A program made the translations under genes and the position numbers. A stretch of 64,000 nt of DNA from Nitrososphaerota archaeon (GTDB taxonomy: Archaea; Thermoproteota; Nitrososphaeria; Nitrososphaerales; JACQRY01): NCBI GenBank assembly GCA_016184315.1, contig JACPCU010000012.1, forward strand, positions 1 through 64,000, read 5' to 3'. Each line of letters begins with the position of its first letter. Within the stretch, counting starts at the first letter, position 1. Below the pieces are notes generated by a model. The model was not told where the DNA came from, did not search any database, and saw nothing but the letters and a program-made list of their open reading frames with translations. Below are positions 15,201 to 24,316 of the stretch, piece by piece.

Positions 15201-16367
15201 TTGGTCAACTTCTCCCTCAGCGTAGAAGAAACCGCAATACGTGAAATGGCTCATGCCTTTGCCGAAAAGGAGATTCGCCCCATCGTAGCAAAGAGAGAGT
15301 GGATTCATGATGCAGCGCAAAGATTTCCTTGGGATATTGTTGAAAAGGGCTCGAATCAAGGCTTCAGGACCATGACAGTGCCCCGAGAATTCGGCGGACC
15401 AGAAGCTTCAATGATCACTGTAGCTCTTGTGCTGGAAGAGCTAGCATGGGGGGATCTCGGTGTTGCAACGATTTTTCACTCGACTATGAATAAGGTTAGG
15501 CGAATGGCTCGACTTGCATCTGAGGAACAGAAGAGATGGTTCTTTCCCAGACTCATGCAAGAAAATAGATATCTGCTGGCTGGAGCTGTCAGCGAGCCTG
15601 CGCACGGCTCTGATTTCTTTATCGCACCTGAGAAGGTTAGGTTCGACACCACTGCAAAGAGAGATGGGAAAGAATGGGTTTTGAATGGAACCAAACACTT
15701 CATCACTAATGGAAGCGTGGCATCACTCTACCTAGTAACGGCAACTGATACTGCATCACCACAGAATAGTCGAGTAATCATCCTGGTTCCGAAGGACACT
15801 CATGGAGTCAGGGTTGAAAGGGTTAACGAAAAGATTTCACAAAGATTTTCAGACAACGCTGAAATCTCCTTCATCGACTGCCGGGTTCCGGTTGAGAATG
15901 AGCTGGGAACACCCGCCAGCCGCAGATCTGAAGTTGCTCAATTCACCATGGAGACCAGCACTATGGCTGCAGCCATGATGCTAGGAGTTGCCAGAGCTGC
16001 CTACGAATCTGCTCTAAGCTTCGCCAAAGAGAAGACGCAGAGCGGCAAGAGGATTATCGAGCATCAAGCGGTAGGCATGATGCTGGCCGAAATGGCGACA
16101 AATATCGAATCCATGAGGACAATGGTACTGCGGTCTGCTTGGGAAGCGGATCAACAGTCGCCCAACTTCACGATAGGCGCTATGACGAAGTATCATGTAG
16201 CTGAAAGCTCGTTCAAAGTCTGCACGAAGGCACTCGAAACTTTCGGCGGCTCAGGAATCATGTTGGAGCTTCCCATACAAAAGTATCTACGAGATTCGCT
16301 CAGCGCCTTCCACTTCGATGGCACTCAGCAGGCTACTCTCCTTAGAATCACGAACGCTCTGATCTAA
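15201..16367 (+). CDS. Acyl-CoA dehydrogenase family flavoprotein
   Basis: 388 residues. N-terminal helical domain FSLSVEETAIREMAHAFAEKEI, middle domain AVSEPAHGSDF and GTKHFITNGSVASLYLV, and C-terminal helical domain ending FGGSGIMLELPIQKYLRDSLSAFHFDGTQQATLLRI. The position of the usual catalytic Glu (YEGT) is Asp (FDGT), so substrate or mechanism may differ from ordinary beta-oxidation enzymes. TTG start at 15201, but an in-frame ATG with a GGAG ribosome site at 15162 encodes MTAEGVAVAER followed by TAG (15195-15197) directly before it. The 3' end overlaps the convergent molybdenum hydroxylase gene by 20 bases. Confidence 0.92.
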   Translation: MVNFSLSVEETAIREMAHAFAEKEIRPIVAKREWIHDAAQRFPWDIVEKGSNQGFRTMTVPREFGGPEASMITVALVLEELAWGDLGVATIFHSTMNKVRRMARLASEEQKRWFFPRLMQENRYLLAGAVSEPAHGSDFFIAPEKVRFDTTAKRDGKEWVLNGTKHFITNGSVASLYLVTATDTASPQNSRVIILVPKDTHGVRVERVNEKISQRFSDNAEISFIDCRVPVENELGTPASRRSEVAQFTMETSTMAAAMMLGVARAAYESALSFAKEKTQSGKRIIEHQAVGMMLAEMATNIESMRTMVLRSAWEADQQSPNFTIGAMTKYHVAESSFKVCTKALETFGGSGIMLELPIQKYLRDSLSAFHFDGTQQATLLRITNALI

Positions 16368-18564
16368 GAGTTGTTATTGCCTTCAACACCCTTTCAGGCG
16401 TCATCGGGATTTCTCTGAGTCGGGCTCCAGTCGCGTTGAACACGGCGTTGGCTATGGCTGGTGCAACGGGGGTTAGAGGAACCTCTGCTAAGGTTTTAGG
16501 GCCGTAAGGATCCTCAGTCTCTACAAAGATGACTTCTGTCTTGGGGATATCGAGCTGCGTAGGCACACGATAAGTATACAGACTGGGATTATCTATCCAC
16601 CCCTGCTCCCTGTTCACTATCAGCTCTTCCAGAAGTGATGCTCCTATCCCCATCACCACCGCTCCCTGCACCTGACTTTCAGCAGTCAACCTGTTCACTA
16701 TGGGCCCCGAATCATGAACTGCCACGTAACGGGAGACATCTACTACACCGGTTTCCAGATCAACAAAGACTTCAACGAAATGAGCTGCAAACGACGCTCT
16801 GTATTCACCTTTCGGTAGGCTGGGATTAATGGAAGCACTGGCGATGATACCGTCAGACATAGTTTCAGCAACCTTGGCAAGAGATATACTGCGCTCAGAC
16901 TGATCCTTGACAAAGATGACCTTGCCATCCATACTTAACTGATCAGGATTGGCGTCCAAGATCTTCGCAGCCAACCCGAAGAGCTGCCTCTTGGCGTCTT
17001 CAGCAGCAGCCTTAACAGCCATACCGGTGAACGTGGTGGTTCTGCTGCCAGATTCACCGATGGAAAAGGGGCAGGAATCTGTGTCTCCCCATACGACCTT
17101 GACATCGCTGAGATCCACACCTAATGCTTCTGCAGCAATTATCCCCATAGTGGACTTTGCTCCGGTACCAATGTCAGTCACACCGACAGCAAGGTTCACT
17201 GTACCATCCTGATTGACCTTGATGATTGCAGCCCCCTGCCCCATGGAAGAATGATAATTGCACATGGCCATACCCAGACCATGATGTTTCCCATTCACGA
17301 TAGTGCCCTGTCCAGATGGATGCCACTTCTTCTTCCAGCGGATGGTTTCTGCACCGATCTTGATGCATTTGTCAAGCCCATAGCTGGTGTACTTATCTTC
17401 GAAGTGTGTTGTACCTTTGTTTCTCAGTCTGAACTCTACGGGGTCTATCCCCAAATCGTAGGACATCTCGTCCATCATGGATTCGGCGGAAAAGGTGGCT
17501 GGCAGAGCTTCTGGAGACCTCATGTTACCTGTGGCCGAGGTGTTGGTGTACACCGCGTAGATCTCGCTTCTTACATTATCGCAGTCATAGTAGCCGAGCG
17601 AAGCTTCGTTATACCTTGTTGGGTGCCTACTGTAGGCACCTACGTCGCAATAGACCTTCTGGGAAAACGCAGTTAATTTATTATCTTCGTTGACCCCTGC
17701 TTTCAGGTGTTGCTCGGTAGCCCATCTACCGTGTACGTTGATGAAATCCTCTCTCCTACTATACTCAAGCATCACTGGCTTTCCCGTAGCCTTTGCTAAC
17801 AGGGCTGCTAGCAGATCGTAGTTCATGTTCCTGTTCTTGTTGCCGAATCCGCCTCCCTTGTAGAGGGCTATCACTCTGACCTTGTTCAGCGGCAACCCTA
17901 GGTCTTTCGCTAGGCCTTGCCGGCAGGTGGTTATGGCTTGGGTTCCAGCTACCACTGTCAGCTCGTCGCCGCTCCACCAAGCAAGAGAAGCAGCAGGTTC
18001 TAAGGGTGTGTTGTGAACTCTATTAGTGCGGTACGATGCTTCAAAGGTTTGCTTGCATCTTCTCAAGGCTTCGCTGAAGTTGCCTTTGTTGAACTCTATC
18101 TTTCGGTGCAGGTTGCCTGAATCCCAGATCTTCGGTGCTTCTCCTCGGAGGGCTTCCTCTACTTCGAGAACGGTGGGCAGCTGCGCGTATTCAACTTTGA
18201 CTAGTTCAGCTGCGTCTTCAGCAATCTTCCTGCTCTTAGCTGCTATGACAGCTATTACATCGCCTACGAACCTCACCTTATCGGTTATCACATAGCGCGT
18301 ATTCACCATGTCGCCCGGAGACCACTTAACTTTAGCATCTTCGAAGGTTAACACTGCTTCAACGCCTAAGAGTTTCAATGCCTTGCTGGTGTCCACCTTG
18401 ATCACTTTGGCGTGCGGTACTTCGCTCAGTACCACTTTGCTGTACAACATGTTTGCAAGCCTCCAGTCTGCGGCGTACTTTGCTCGTCCGGTGACGCGCG
18501 CTGAGCCATCGATTCGAGGCGTGCTCCTACCTAACAGTCTAGGCGTAGACCTTTCCTGACTCAC
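16348..18564 (-). CDS. Xanthine dehydrogenase-family molybdopterin-binding subunit
   Basis: 738 residues, typical of CoxL/XdhA-like large subunits. N-terminal RIDGSARVTGRAKYAADW, then VRFVGDVIAVIAAKS, YKGGGFGNKNRNMNYDLLAALLA, GVTDIGTGAKSTMGIIAAEALG and SGSRTTTF, ending VPLTPVAPAIANAVFNATGARLREIPMTPERV. These enzymes hydroxylate carbon centres or reduce aromatic CoA esters using Mo-cytosine dinucleotide. They normally work with FAD and 2Fe-2S subunits, neither of which is adjacent here. GTG start, with a TATA-like GTTATATGCC about 30 bases upstream. Substrate unknown; the CO dehydrogenase AYRCSFR loop is not seen. Confidence 0.93.
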   Translation of the reverse strand: MSQERSTPRLLGRSTPRIDGSARVTGRAKYAADWRLANMLYSKVVLSEVPHAKVIKVDTSKALKLLGVEAVLTFEDAKVKWSPGDMVNTRYVITDKVRFVGDVIAVIAAKSRKIAEDAAELVKVEYAQLPTVLEVEEALRGEAPKIWDSGNLHRKIEFNKGNFSEALRRCKQTFEASYRTNRVHNTPLEPAASLAWWSGDELTVVAGTQAITTCRQGLAKDLGLPLNKVRVIALYKGGGFGNKNRNMNYDLLAALLAKATGKPVMLEYSRREDFINVHGRWATEQHLKAGVNEDNKLTAFSQKVYCDVGAYSRHPTRYNEASLGYYDCDNVRSEIYAVYTNTSATGNMRSPEALPATFSAESMMDEMSYDLGIDPVEFRLRNKGTTHFEDKYTSYGLDKCIKIGAETIRWKKKWHPSGQGTIVNGKHHGLGMAMCNYHSSMGQGAAIIKVNQDGTVNLAVGVTDIGTGAKSTMGIIAAEALGVDLSDVKVVWGDTDSCPFSIGESGSRTTTFTGMAVKAAAEDAKRQLFGLAAKILDANPDQLSMDGKVIFVKDQSERSISLAKVAETMSDGIIASASINPSLPKGEYRASFAAHFVEVFVDLETGVVDVSRYVAVHDSGPIVNRLTAESQVQGAVVMGIGASLLEELIVNREQGWIDNPSLYTYRVPTQLDIPKTEVIFVETEDPYGPKTLAEVPLTPVAPAIANAVFNATGARLREIPMTPERVLKAITTLRSERS

Positions 18565-18730
18565 ACTGATTCCATGAGCCTAAAGGAATTCAGGCATATA
18601 ACTCTGGGTCATCAAGCTTCTATTGCGTTGTTCCGGGATAAGTTCAAACCTAAATCAGGTGAAACTGGAACCGTGCAGCGAATCGACCAAAGAGCTATTT
18701 AGGATGCCGTGATAAAATATCCTATCTGGA

Positions 18731-19894
18731 ATGGCGCAGGAACCGTCGGTAGCACTACTATACGAGATAGGTCTCCTAATAGTGGTCTCCTCCATAGCGT
18801 CAGAGCTCTTCAAACGCGTAAGGCTCCCCGGGCTTATCGGTGCCATCATAGCCGGACTTTTCATCGGAGGTCCCGGGGGATTCGGGCTGATTACGGATTT
18901 GACTGTCGTCAACATTTTGGCGGTCATCGGCTCAGCGTTAATCTTATTCATGGCTGGGTTGGAGTTCGAGGTATCTGCCTTCTGGACAGCTGGAAGAAGA
19001 GCCTTTCTTATCACTACTTTTGGTGTAGTTGCGTCAGTCTTGGCTGGGTATGGAGCGGGTAGGTTCTTAGGCTGGTCTGATCAAGCGTCGTTGCTGCTCG
19101 GTGTGGTTCTTGCTCCAAGCGGAACAAGCGTGATCACCGTTGGCTTGAGCTCTGCAGGGAAGCTTGGAACTGTGGCTGGATCTACTCTCATGACAGCCTG
19201 CGTGATCGATGACGTTGAAAGCGTTCTTCTCCTCTCGATTGCGCTTGGATCTGTTGCTAGAAGCTCCTTCGGAACAGTTGAGCTTATTTGGACAGGAGTG
19301 ATTGCAGCTCTCTTCATAATCACTTCGATTTACATCGGGGGGAAATTCATGCCTCTGATCATAGTGAAGTATGGGCGGCTGCTTTCAGATGAAGTGCTCT
19401 TCGCAACTCTTCTAGGCCTCGGACTCATGTTATCCTTCGTGTCGTCTCAAGTAGGTTTAGCCGCTATCACAGGCGCCTTCATAATGGGCGCCATAATCCC
19501 GAGCCAAAAGATCGGTGAAAGAATCGTTCACAGGCTTTTCATTATGAAGGAGATCTTTGCAGCCATATTCTTCACCAGCGTAGGCCTCAGCATAAATCCC
19601 TTCACCATACCCGGCGTCCTATCCACCGTTATTCTGGTGCTCGCCCTAGCCGTAGGAGCACGTTTCCTCGGCGGAGCTTTGGGAGGAACACTTGTAGGAC
19701 TAAAAGGAAGAGTCCTTACAGCCATGGCCATAGCCTTGGCCGCTAGAGGAGAGATGTCCCTACTAATCGCTCGTGAAGGGGTTACAGCAGGAATAGTGGG
19801 ACCAGAGTTTCTCACCGCCACCGCAGCCGTAGTCATAGGTTCAATGATCCTAGCCATACCTATCTTCACAAGGCTCATCAAGTCAATACAGTAA
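18731..19894 (+). CDS. CPA2-family cation/proton antiporter
   Basis: 387 residues of mostly hydrophobic sequence giving about 11-12 membrane helices, consistent with the NhaA/Kef-type membrane domain without a cytoplasmic TrkA domain. It opens LLYEIGLLIVVSSIASELFKRVRLPGLIGAIIAGLFIGG, a family hallmark, and has a helix with conserved acidic residues, MTACVIDDVESVLLLSIALG (the DD/ND transport site), and AIALAARGEMSLLIAREG near the end. It exchanges Na+ or K+ for protons at the plasma membrane. ATG start about 30 bases after a TATA-like GCTATTTAGG. Ion specificity is not evident. Confidence 0.92.
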   Translation: MAQEPSVALLYEIGLLIVVSSIASELFKRVRLPGLIGAIIAGLFIGGPGGFGLITDLTVVNILAVIGSALILFMAGLEFEVSAFWTAGRRAFLITTFGVVASVLAGYGAGRFLGWSDQASLLLGVVLAPSGTSVITVGLSSAGKLGTVAGSTLMTACVIDDVESVLLLSIALGSVARSSFGTVELIWTGVIAALFIITSIYIGGKFMPLIIVKYGRLLSDEVLFATLLGLGLMLSFVSSQVGLAAITGAFIMGAIIPSQKIGERIVHRLFIMKEIFAAIFFTSVGLSINPFTIPGVLSTVILVLALAVGARFLGGALGGTLVGLKGRVLTAMAIALAARGEMSLLIAREGVTAGIVGPEFLTATAAVVIGSMILAIPIFTRLIKSIQ

Positions 19895-19967
19895 AGGAGA
19901 ACTTGGTCTAACAAAGAGCATTCTTCGGGAAGATAAGTATAAACACCCTCTGCACGGTGACACCTCT

Positions 19968-20231
19968 ATGCCCAGCTATCTAGTTCTGAGCAAGCTAGTC
20001 GTAACACCGGAAGAAGCAGTCAAACACAGAGAGGGCCACGTAACACACCTTGCATCCCTAAAGAAGCAAGGCAGGCTCGAAGCAGGCTACAGATACACCA
20101 ACGGAACAGGAGGATTCTATATCCTCAACGCTTCAAGCATGGAGGAAGCCAAGAAACTAGCAGACGGAGATCCTTACCACAGCAGCAAAGCGAGAGAATA
20201 CATTATCACAGAAGCTGAAAAAAGATTGTAA
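19968..20231 (+). CDS. YCII-family (YciI-like) small protein
   Basis: 87 residues with the ferredoxin-like YCII pattern: YLVLSKLVV...REGHVTHLASLKKQGRLEAGYRYTNGTGGFYILNASSMEEAKKLADGDPYHSS. The His in EGHVTHL and the DP(Y/F)H block are the family's conserved putative active-site features. Members include chlorocatechol-processing enzymes and many proteins of unknown role. TATA-like AAGTATAAAC lies about 28 bases before the ATG, so the transcript is probably leaderless. Function here is unknown. Confidence 0.85.
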   Translation: MPSYLVLSKLVVTPEEAVKHREGHVTHLASLKKQGRLEAGYRYTNGTGGFYILNASSMEEAKKLADGDPYHSSKAREYIITEAEKRL

Positions 20232-20683
20232 CCTACCCACCAAAGACCAAACAATTCTTCGACATCCCCTTTGACCTGTCTATACACATAACGCGTTATC
20301 CTGAATCAGCAATACATATCCGTCTTATAGAAACATTAGAGGGACAGAGTTCAGCAAACATCGCCTCCATATTCACCGCTATTGCACATATATGACCCAT
20401 ATTCGTCTTTGCTTTCCTACCTGCTCTTAGAGAATCAGAGATCTTGTAAACACCAAGAGGAGAGGCCGCCAAATCAAAATGATTGGCAATTCCTCTCCCC
20501 ACTGGTAAACGGGTTCTGGGTTCCTAGTCTAATGGATCTGGTGTTGGAACATCTGTTTACGATCTATACTATATGCAGGTAGTGGATATTTGCACAAGTG
20601 TGTATCAAACAAATGAACAGTTTGTTGTTCAAAGTGAACGGACAATCTAACAGCCTATATACAGAATCTCCAATAGGGTTAGC
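20232..20683. other. Intergenic region upstream of TrmB regulator
   Basis: About 450 bases without a convincing gene. The ORFs at 20296-20502 (minus) and 20382-20582 (plus) have no family resemblance I recognise. The right end contains a palindrome and a TATA box for the regulator gene. Confidence 0.5.
20614..20631. promoter_or_regulatory. Candidate operator palindrome upstream of TrmB-type gene
   Basis: TGAACA-GTTTGT-TGTTCA is a perfect 6-6-6 inverted repeat. It ends about 20 bases upstream of a TATA-like CCTATATAC (20653-20661), itself about 25 bases before the GTG start at 20684. The position suits autoregulation by the downstream HTH protein, either activating or repressing. Confidence 0.55.
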
Positions 20684-22375
20684 GTGATCGAAGACAATAT
20701 TGTGAGCCAGCTGACTACATACGGCCTCAGCGAAGAGGAAGCCAGAGTCTACGTGGACCTAGCCAAGATCGGCTCAAGCAAAGCCAGCACCATCGCCAGC
20801 CGCCTGCGCTATGACCGAGTGAAGACCTACCGCATACTAAACAAGTTACGTGACAAGAATATTGTTGAGTCTTCTCTAAGCAAACCCATCCGCTACACTG
20901 CGGCTCCTCTTGAAAGGACCATTGAAACCCTTGTTCAAGGTGTGAAAGACACTCTTCGGAACATGGAGGGGGGGAAAGAAGCCTTGTTCGCCGACTGGAC
21001 GAAGATGCCGACTGTTAGCGGACGAGCAGAGGGGCCTAGATTCAAGATCCATCAGGGTAGAGTAAGGATCTACTCTGAGCTGGTCAGAATGCTCAACGGA
21101 GCTAAGAGAGAAGTGCTCTTTGTAACTACTCGCAACGACCTGTTGCGGATGTTCCACGCCGATGTATACGACGCCGTGGTAAAGGTGAATAGTGCAGGTG
21201 TAGAGGTGAGAGTCTTGACAGAGATTGACAAGTTAGGGATTGAAGCGGCGACCGAATACAGTAGGATCGCTAGAGTGCGCCACAAGGATATGCCTGGACT
21301 CGCCCGGTTCTTCATTGTTGACGACTCGGAGATACTTATCTCCGCTGTGTCTGAAGATTCAATGAGACTTGACGAAGCAAGTGACGTCAGCCTATGGACT
21401 GATGCCAGTGATTTCGTGCGAGTAATCAAGGTCTTCTTTGAGGAGACATGGGAGACATCTGTTGACGCGGATGCCCGGATAAGAAGTCTCACAACAGGTA
21501 TGCCTGTGGAAGAGCTCAGAGTGGTAAGTCAGGGAGAAGACTATACGACAATACTTAGCAGGATGCTCGCATCAGCTAAGACGGAGATCATTCTGATTGT
21601 CAATATACCTAGCCCCGGCATCTTCCCTGAAAACCTGTGGCAGCTTCTACCAGGCCTTGCGATGAGGACAGTTAAGGTCAAGATTTTGACCACTGTGACT
21701 CCTGATAGTCTTGAGACGGTCAAGCATCTCATGGGGTTCGCAGAGGTGAGGCATGCTAGGAGCCTTTTGGGTTTGCAGATCATGTTGGCGGATAGAAGGG
21801 AAGTCTTGTTGTCCTCTTCCTCATCGGTGGAGACTCCTGGTGTAAACATCTGGTCAGATATCAAGGCTCATGTGGGTCTAATGGTTCAGCTAGTAGAACA
21901 GCTCTGGACTGGCGGCTCTCCGATCGATCCTTTGGTCAAGAAGCTGGAAGGTGTAGCTGAGCTCAAGAAGGTCATACCGATCCTGCAGGAAGAATTGAGT
22001 GCATCGGGGTGGGGGATGGAAGCTCCGGGTCTGATACAAGGTATCAGCAGTGTTCAACACACCTTTGACATTGTTGCTAGAAGCCTAAAGAACCCTGGCG
22101 AGATCATAGCTGCGGACTTCAACTTCGAAAGGAAGCCCATTGACCAGCTGCAAATCGTTTCTCTACACACCAAGAATTTTGACGCGAAGCTGTCTAGATT
22201 GTTCTTGTTGGCATTGGCTGTGCCCACAGGGGAAGGCGTCGAGTTGTTGAAGAACTATGGGATAGAATTAGTCACGGGTTCAAGTGTTGAGGATGTTGCG
22301 AGAAAATTCCTGACAATAGTTCAGCAGTGGCAGCGCCCTTCTTCTGCCGACCTCTTCACCGAAGCTGAACAGTAA
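20684..22375 (+). CDS. TrmB-family transcriptional regulator, long two-module form
   Basis: 563 residues. The N-terminal winged helix (TTYGLSEEEARVYVDLAKIGSSKASTIASRLRYDRVKTYRILNKLRDKNIVESS...PIRYTA) is the TrmB DNA-binding domain, followed by a short helix. Two phospholipase-D-like sensor segments appear in tandem (REVLFVTTRNDLLRMFHADVYDAVV... and TEIILIVNIPSPGIFPENLWQLLPGL...), which explains the length, about twice a normal TrmB. The C-terminal 130 residues are of unclear identity. It lacks the HxK catalytic motifs of true PLD. GTG start consistent with a leaderless transcript from the upstream TATA box. Possible target: its own promoter or the downstream ABC exporter. Confidence 0.88.
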   Translation: MIEDNIVSQLTTYGLSEEEARVYVDLAKIGSSKASTIASRLRYDRVKTYRILNKLRDKNIVESSLSKPIRYTAAPLERTIETLVQGVKDTLRNMEGGKEALFADWTKMPTVSGRAEGPRFKIHQGRVRIYSELVRMLNGAKREVLFVTTRNDLLRMFHADVYDAVVKVNSAGVEVRVLTEIDKLGIEAATEYSRIARVRHKDMPGLARFFIVDDSEILISAVSEDSMRLDEASDVSLWTDASDFVRVIKVFFEETWETSVDADARIRSLTTGMPVEELRVVSQGEDYTTILSRMLASAKTEIILIVNIPSPGIFPENLWQLLPGLAMRTVKVKILTTVTPDSLETVKHLMGFAEVRHARSLLGLQIMLADRREVLLSSSSSVETPGVNIWSDIKAHVGLMVQLVEQLWTGGSPIDPLVKKLEGVAELKKVIPILQEELSASGWGMEAPGLIQGISSVQHTFDIVARSLKNPGEIIAADFNFERKPIDQLQIVSLHTKNFDAKLSRLFLLALAVPTGEGVELLKNYGIELVTGSSVEDVARKFLTIVQQWQRPSSADLFTEAEQ

Positions 22376-22473
22376 GATCTTCCTGTCTCAACCTGTCTTC
22401 TAGCAGCAGATAGATGTGAAGAATCAGCTTTGCCTGCAGAATTGTTGGCTTCTGGTTACATTATGACCATATC

Positions 22474-23517
22474 ATGCACAGACATACGCAGAGCGGGCAA
22501 ATGTTAAGAAAAACCATACTCCAGCCAACAAACATGCCAATAGTAGAGACCCAGCGCCTCAGAAGAGAATTCCAAGCTAAGAAAAAGGTAATCACGGCTC
22601 TCGAAGACATAGATCTTCAAGTCGAAGAAAGCGTTGTCTTCGGCCTACTCGGACCCAACGGCGCAGGAAAAACCACCCTGATCAGAATCTTGTCAACGCT
22701 TCTTCTTCCTACATCAGGAAAAGCCACAGTCGCAGGCTTCGACGTCGCAAAAGAACCTGAGAAGATCAGGCCTCTGATAAACATGGCCAGCGGAGCCGAA
22801 AGAGCAGGCTACGACTTCATAACTGCTAGAGGAAATCTCTGGTTCTTCTCCCAGCTCTACGGAGTAGACTCAAGTGTAGCAAACCGAAGCATAGAAACGT
22901 TGTCAGCCGCTCTGCGGCTGGAAAACTACTTGGACAGCAAACTCTACACGTTATCCACAGGCTACCGACAGAGACTGACCATAGCTAGAAGCCTGATCAA
23001 CGACCCCAGAGTAGTTTTCCTTGACGAGCCTACTATAGGCTTGGATGTCATGACAGCCAAGAGTATAAGGGAGTTCCTAGTCTCACAAGCCAAAGACCAG
23101 AAGAGAACCATATTCATAGCGACCCACAACATGGCTGAAACTGAAGCTATCTGCGACAGAGTCGCGATAATAGACAGCGGCAGAATAGTGGCCTGCGACT
23201 CACCGGCATCCCTTAAGAAAAATTTCGGGGCACCGGCAACTGTTATGGAAGTGTCACCACCACTCCAATCCCTGCAAGCGATTTCTTCGGTTAGAGGAGT
23301 GAAAGGGGCTACGTCGGCTATTGACGCGGATAGAGGGGTGGCGAGACTGAAGCTTATTGTTGACGATGAAGGAGCAGTGAAGGCTGTCGGAGCGATTGTA
23401 GAGTCTTCTGGCAGCAAAGTTTTGCAATCATGGATGCAAGAGCCTAGCTTGGAAGAAGTCTTCATCAGCCTGATCGGAAGAGGCTTCGCTGAGAGGGAGA
23501 GCGAAGATGCAAACTAG
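22474..23517 (+). CDS. ABC-2 type transporter ATP-binding protein (DrrA-like)
   Basis: 347 residues with Walker A GLLGPNGAGKTTLIRIL, signature LSTGYRQRLTIARSL, Walker B VVFLDEPTIGLDV, and switch IATHNMAE. The C-terminal 90 residues form a DrrA-type regulatory domain (SLQAISSVRGVKGATSAIDADRGVARLKLIVDDEG). It powers the two membrane proteins encoded next, with 11-base and 4-base overlaps, forming an exporter. The start may be ATG 22534 (MPIVETQRLRREF), since the first 20 residues of the ORF are unlike the family. Confidence 0.95.
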   Translation: MHRHTQSGQMLRKTILQPTNMPIVETQRLRREFQAKKKVITALEDIDLQVEESVVFGLLGPNGAGKTTLIRILSTLLLPTSGKATVAGFDVAKEPEKIRPLINMASGAERAGYDFITARGNLWFFSQLYGVDSSVANRSIETLSAALRLENYLDSKLYTLSTGYRQRLTIARSLINDPRVVFLDEPTIGLDVMTAKSIREFLVSQAKDQKRTIFIATHNMAETEAICDRVAIIDSGRIVACDSPASLKKNFGAPATVMEVSPPLQSLQAISSVRGVKGATSAIDADRGVARLKLIVDDEGAVKAVGAIVESSGSKVLQSWMQEPSLEEVFISLIGRGFAERESEDAN

Positions 23518-24316
23518 GATGTGGTTTAGGACTATGTATGCTAGGGCATGGGTCAGGGTGAAGAGTGTTTACGATGAGCCACTATGGTTGTTGGTGAACA
23601 TAGGTTTTCCTCTTTTCACGTCTACTGGAATGGCTCTCCTCTACAGAAGCGCTGGCTTGGCATCCTTCTCCGGGTTCGCCATTCTCGGCGGGATTATGAT
23701 GGCCTTCTGGGGTAATGTCTTGTGGGGCATGGCGAGCCAATTCTACTGGGATAAGCAGGTCGGCATCTTCGACATTTACCTTGTATCTCCTGCGTCCATC
23801 ACAGCCATCTTGGTCGGCATGTCGATAGGCGGCATATTTTCAACAGCCCCCTCTGCAGTAATCACAGCTATCCTCGGATGGCTCCTCTTCACTCCACCCA
23901 TAGCTCCGTCTTGGCTTGCCGTCATACTTGTCTTCACCATTACTCTAATATCTCTCTACGCAGTGGGTATGTTGCTATCCTCGCTCTACTTGGCTTACGG
24001 GAGAGAGGGTGAAGCGGTCAATGAGGCTCTAAGTGAACCTGTCACCATGCTTTCTGGCCTATATTTCCCCACACTGGGTAGCACGTCTCCTTTCCCTCTT
24101 GCCCTGCAAGCGGTGATCTCGCTCATACCTCTCACGATAGGGATGGATGCTTTGAGGAGAACGGTCTTCTATTCAGAGGACCTTGGAAGCATCGCTTCCA
24201 GCCTTGCCGTCCTGACAGCCATGACGCTTGTATTGATCTTCTCAGCCTCAAGAGCCCTTAAGATCCTCGAGGAGAGAGGTAGAAAGGAAGGAACGTTGTC
24301 GGTGAGATTGAGGTGA
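23507..24316 (+). CDS. ABC-2 type permease subunit
   Basis: 269 residues with six predicted membrane helices, including GFAILGGIMMAFWGNVLWGMAS, AILVGMSIGGIFSTAPSAVITAILGWLLF and VILVFTITLISLYAVGMLLSSLY, and the ABC-2 block EALSEPVTMLSGLYFPTLGSTSPFPLALQAVISLIPLTIGMDALRR. It overlaps the ATPase gene upstream by 11 bases and the next permease by 4, so the three are cotranslated. It forms half of an exporter channel, probably for a lipid, drug or polysaccharide-like substrate; the cargo cannot be inferred. Confidence 0.93.
   Translation: MQTRMWFRTMYARAWVRVKSVYDEPLWLLVNIGFPLFTSTGMALLYRSAGLASFSGFAILGGIMMAFWGNVLWGMASQFYWDKQVGIFDIYLVSPASITAILVGMSIGGIFSTAPSAVITAILGWLLFTPPIAPSWLAVILVFTITLISLYAVGMLLSSLYLAYGREGEAVNEALSEPVTMLSGLYFPTLGSTSPFPLALQAVISLIPLTIGMDALRRTVFYSEDLGSIASSLAVLTAMTLVLIFSASRALKILEERGRKEGTLSVRLR

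Noticed and set aside
20296-20582. Two ORFs upstream of the TrmB-type gene
   Set aside because: Short, no recognisable motif, and overlapping on opposite strands; no supporting start signals.
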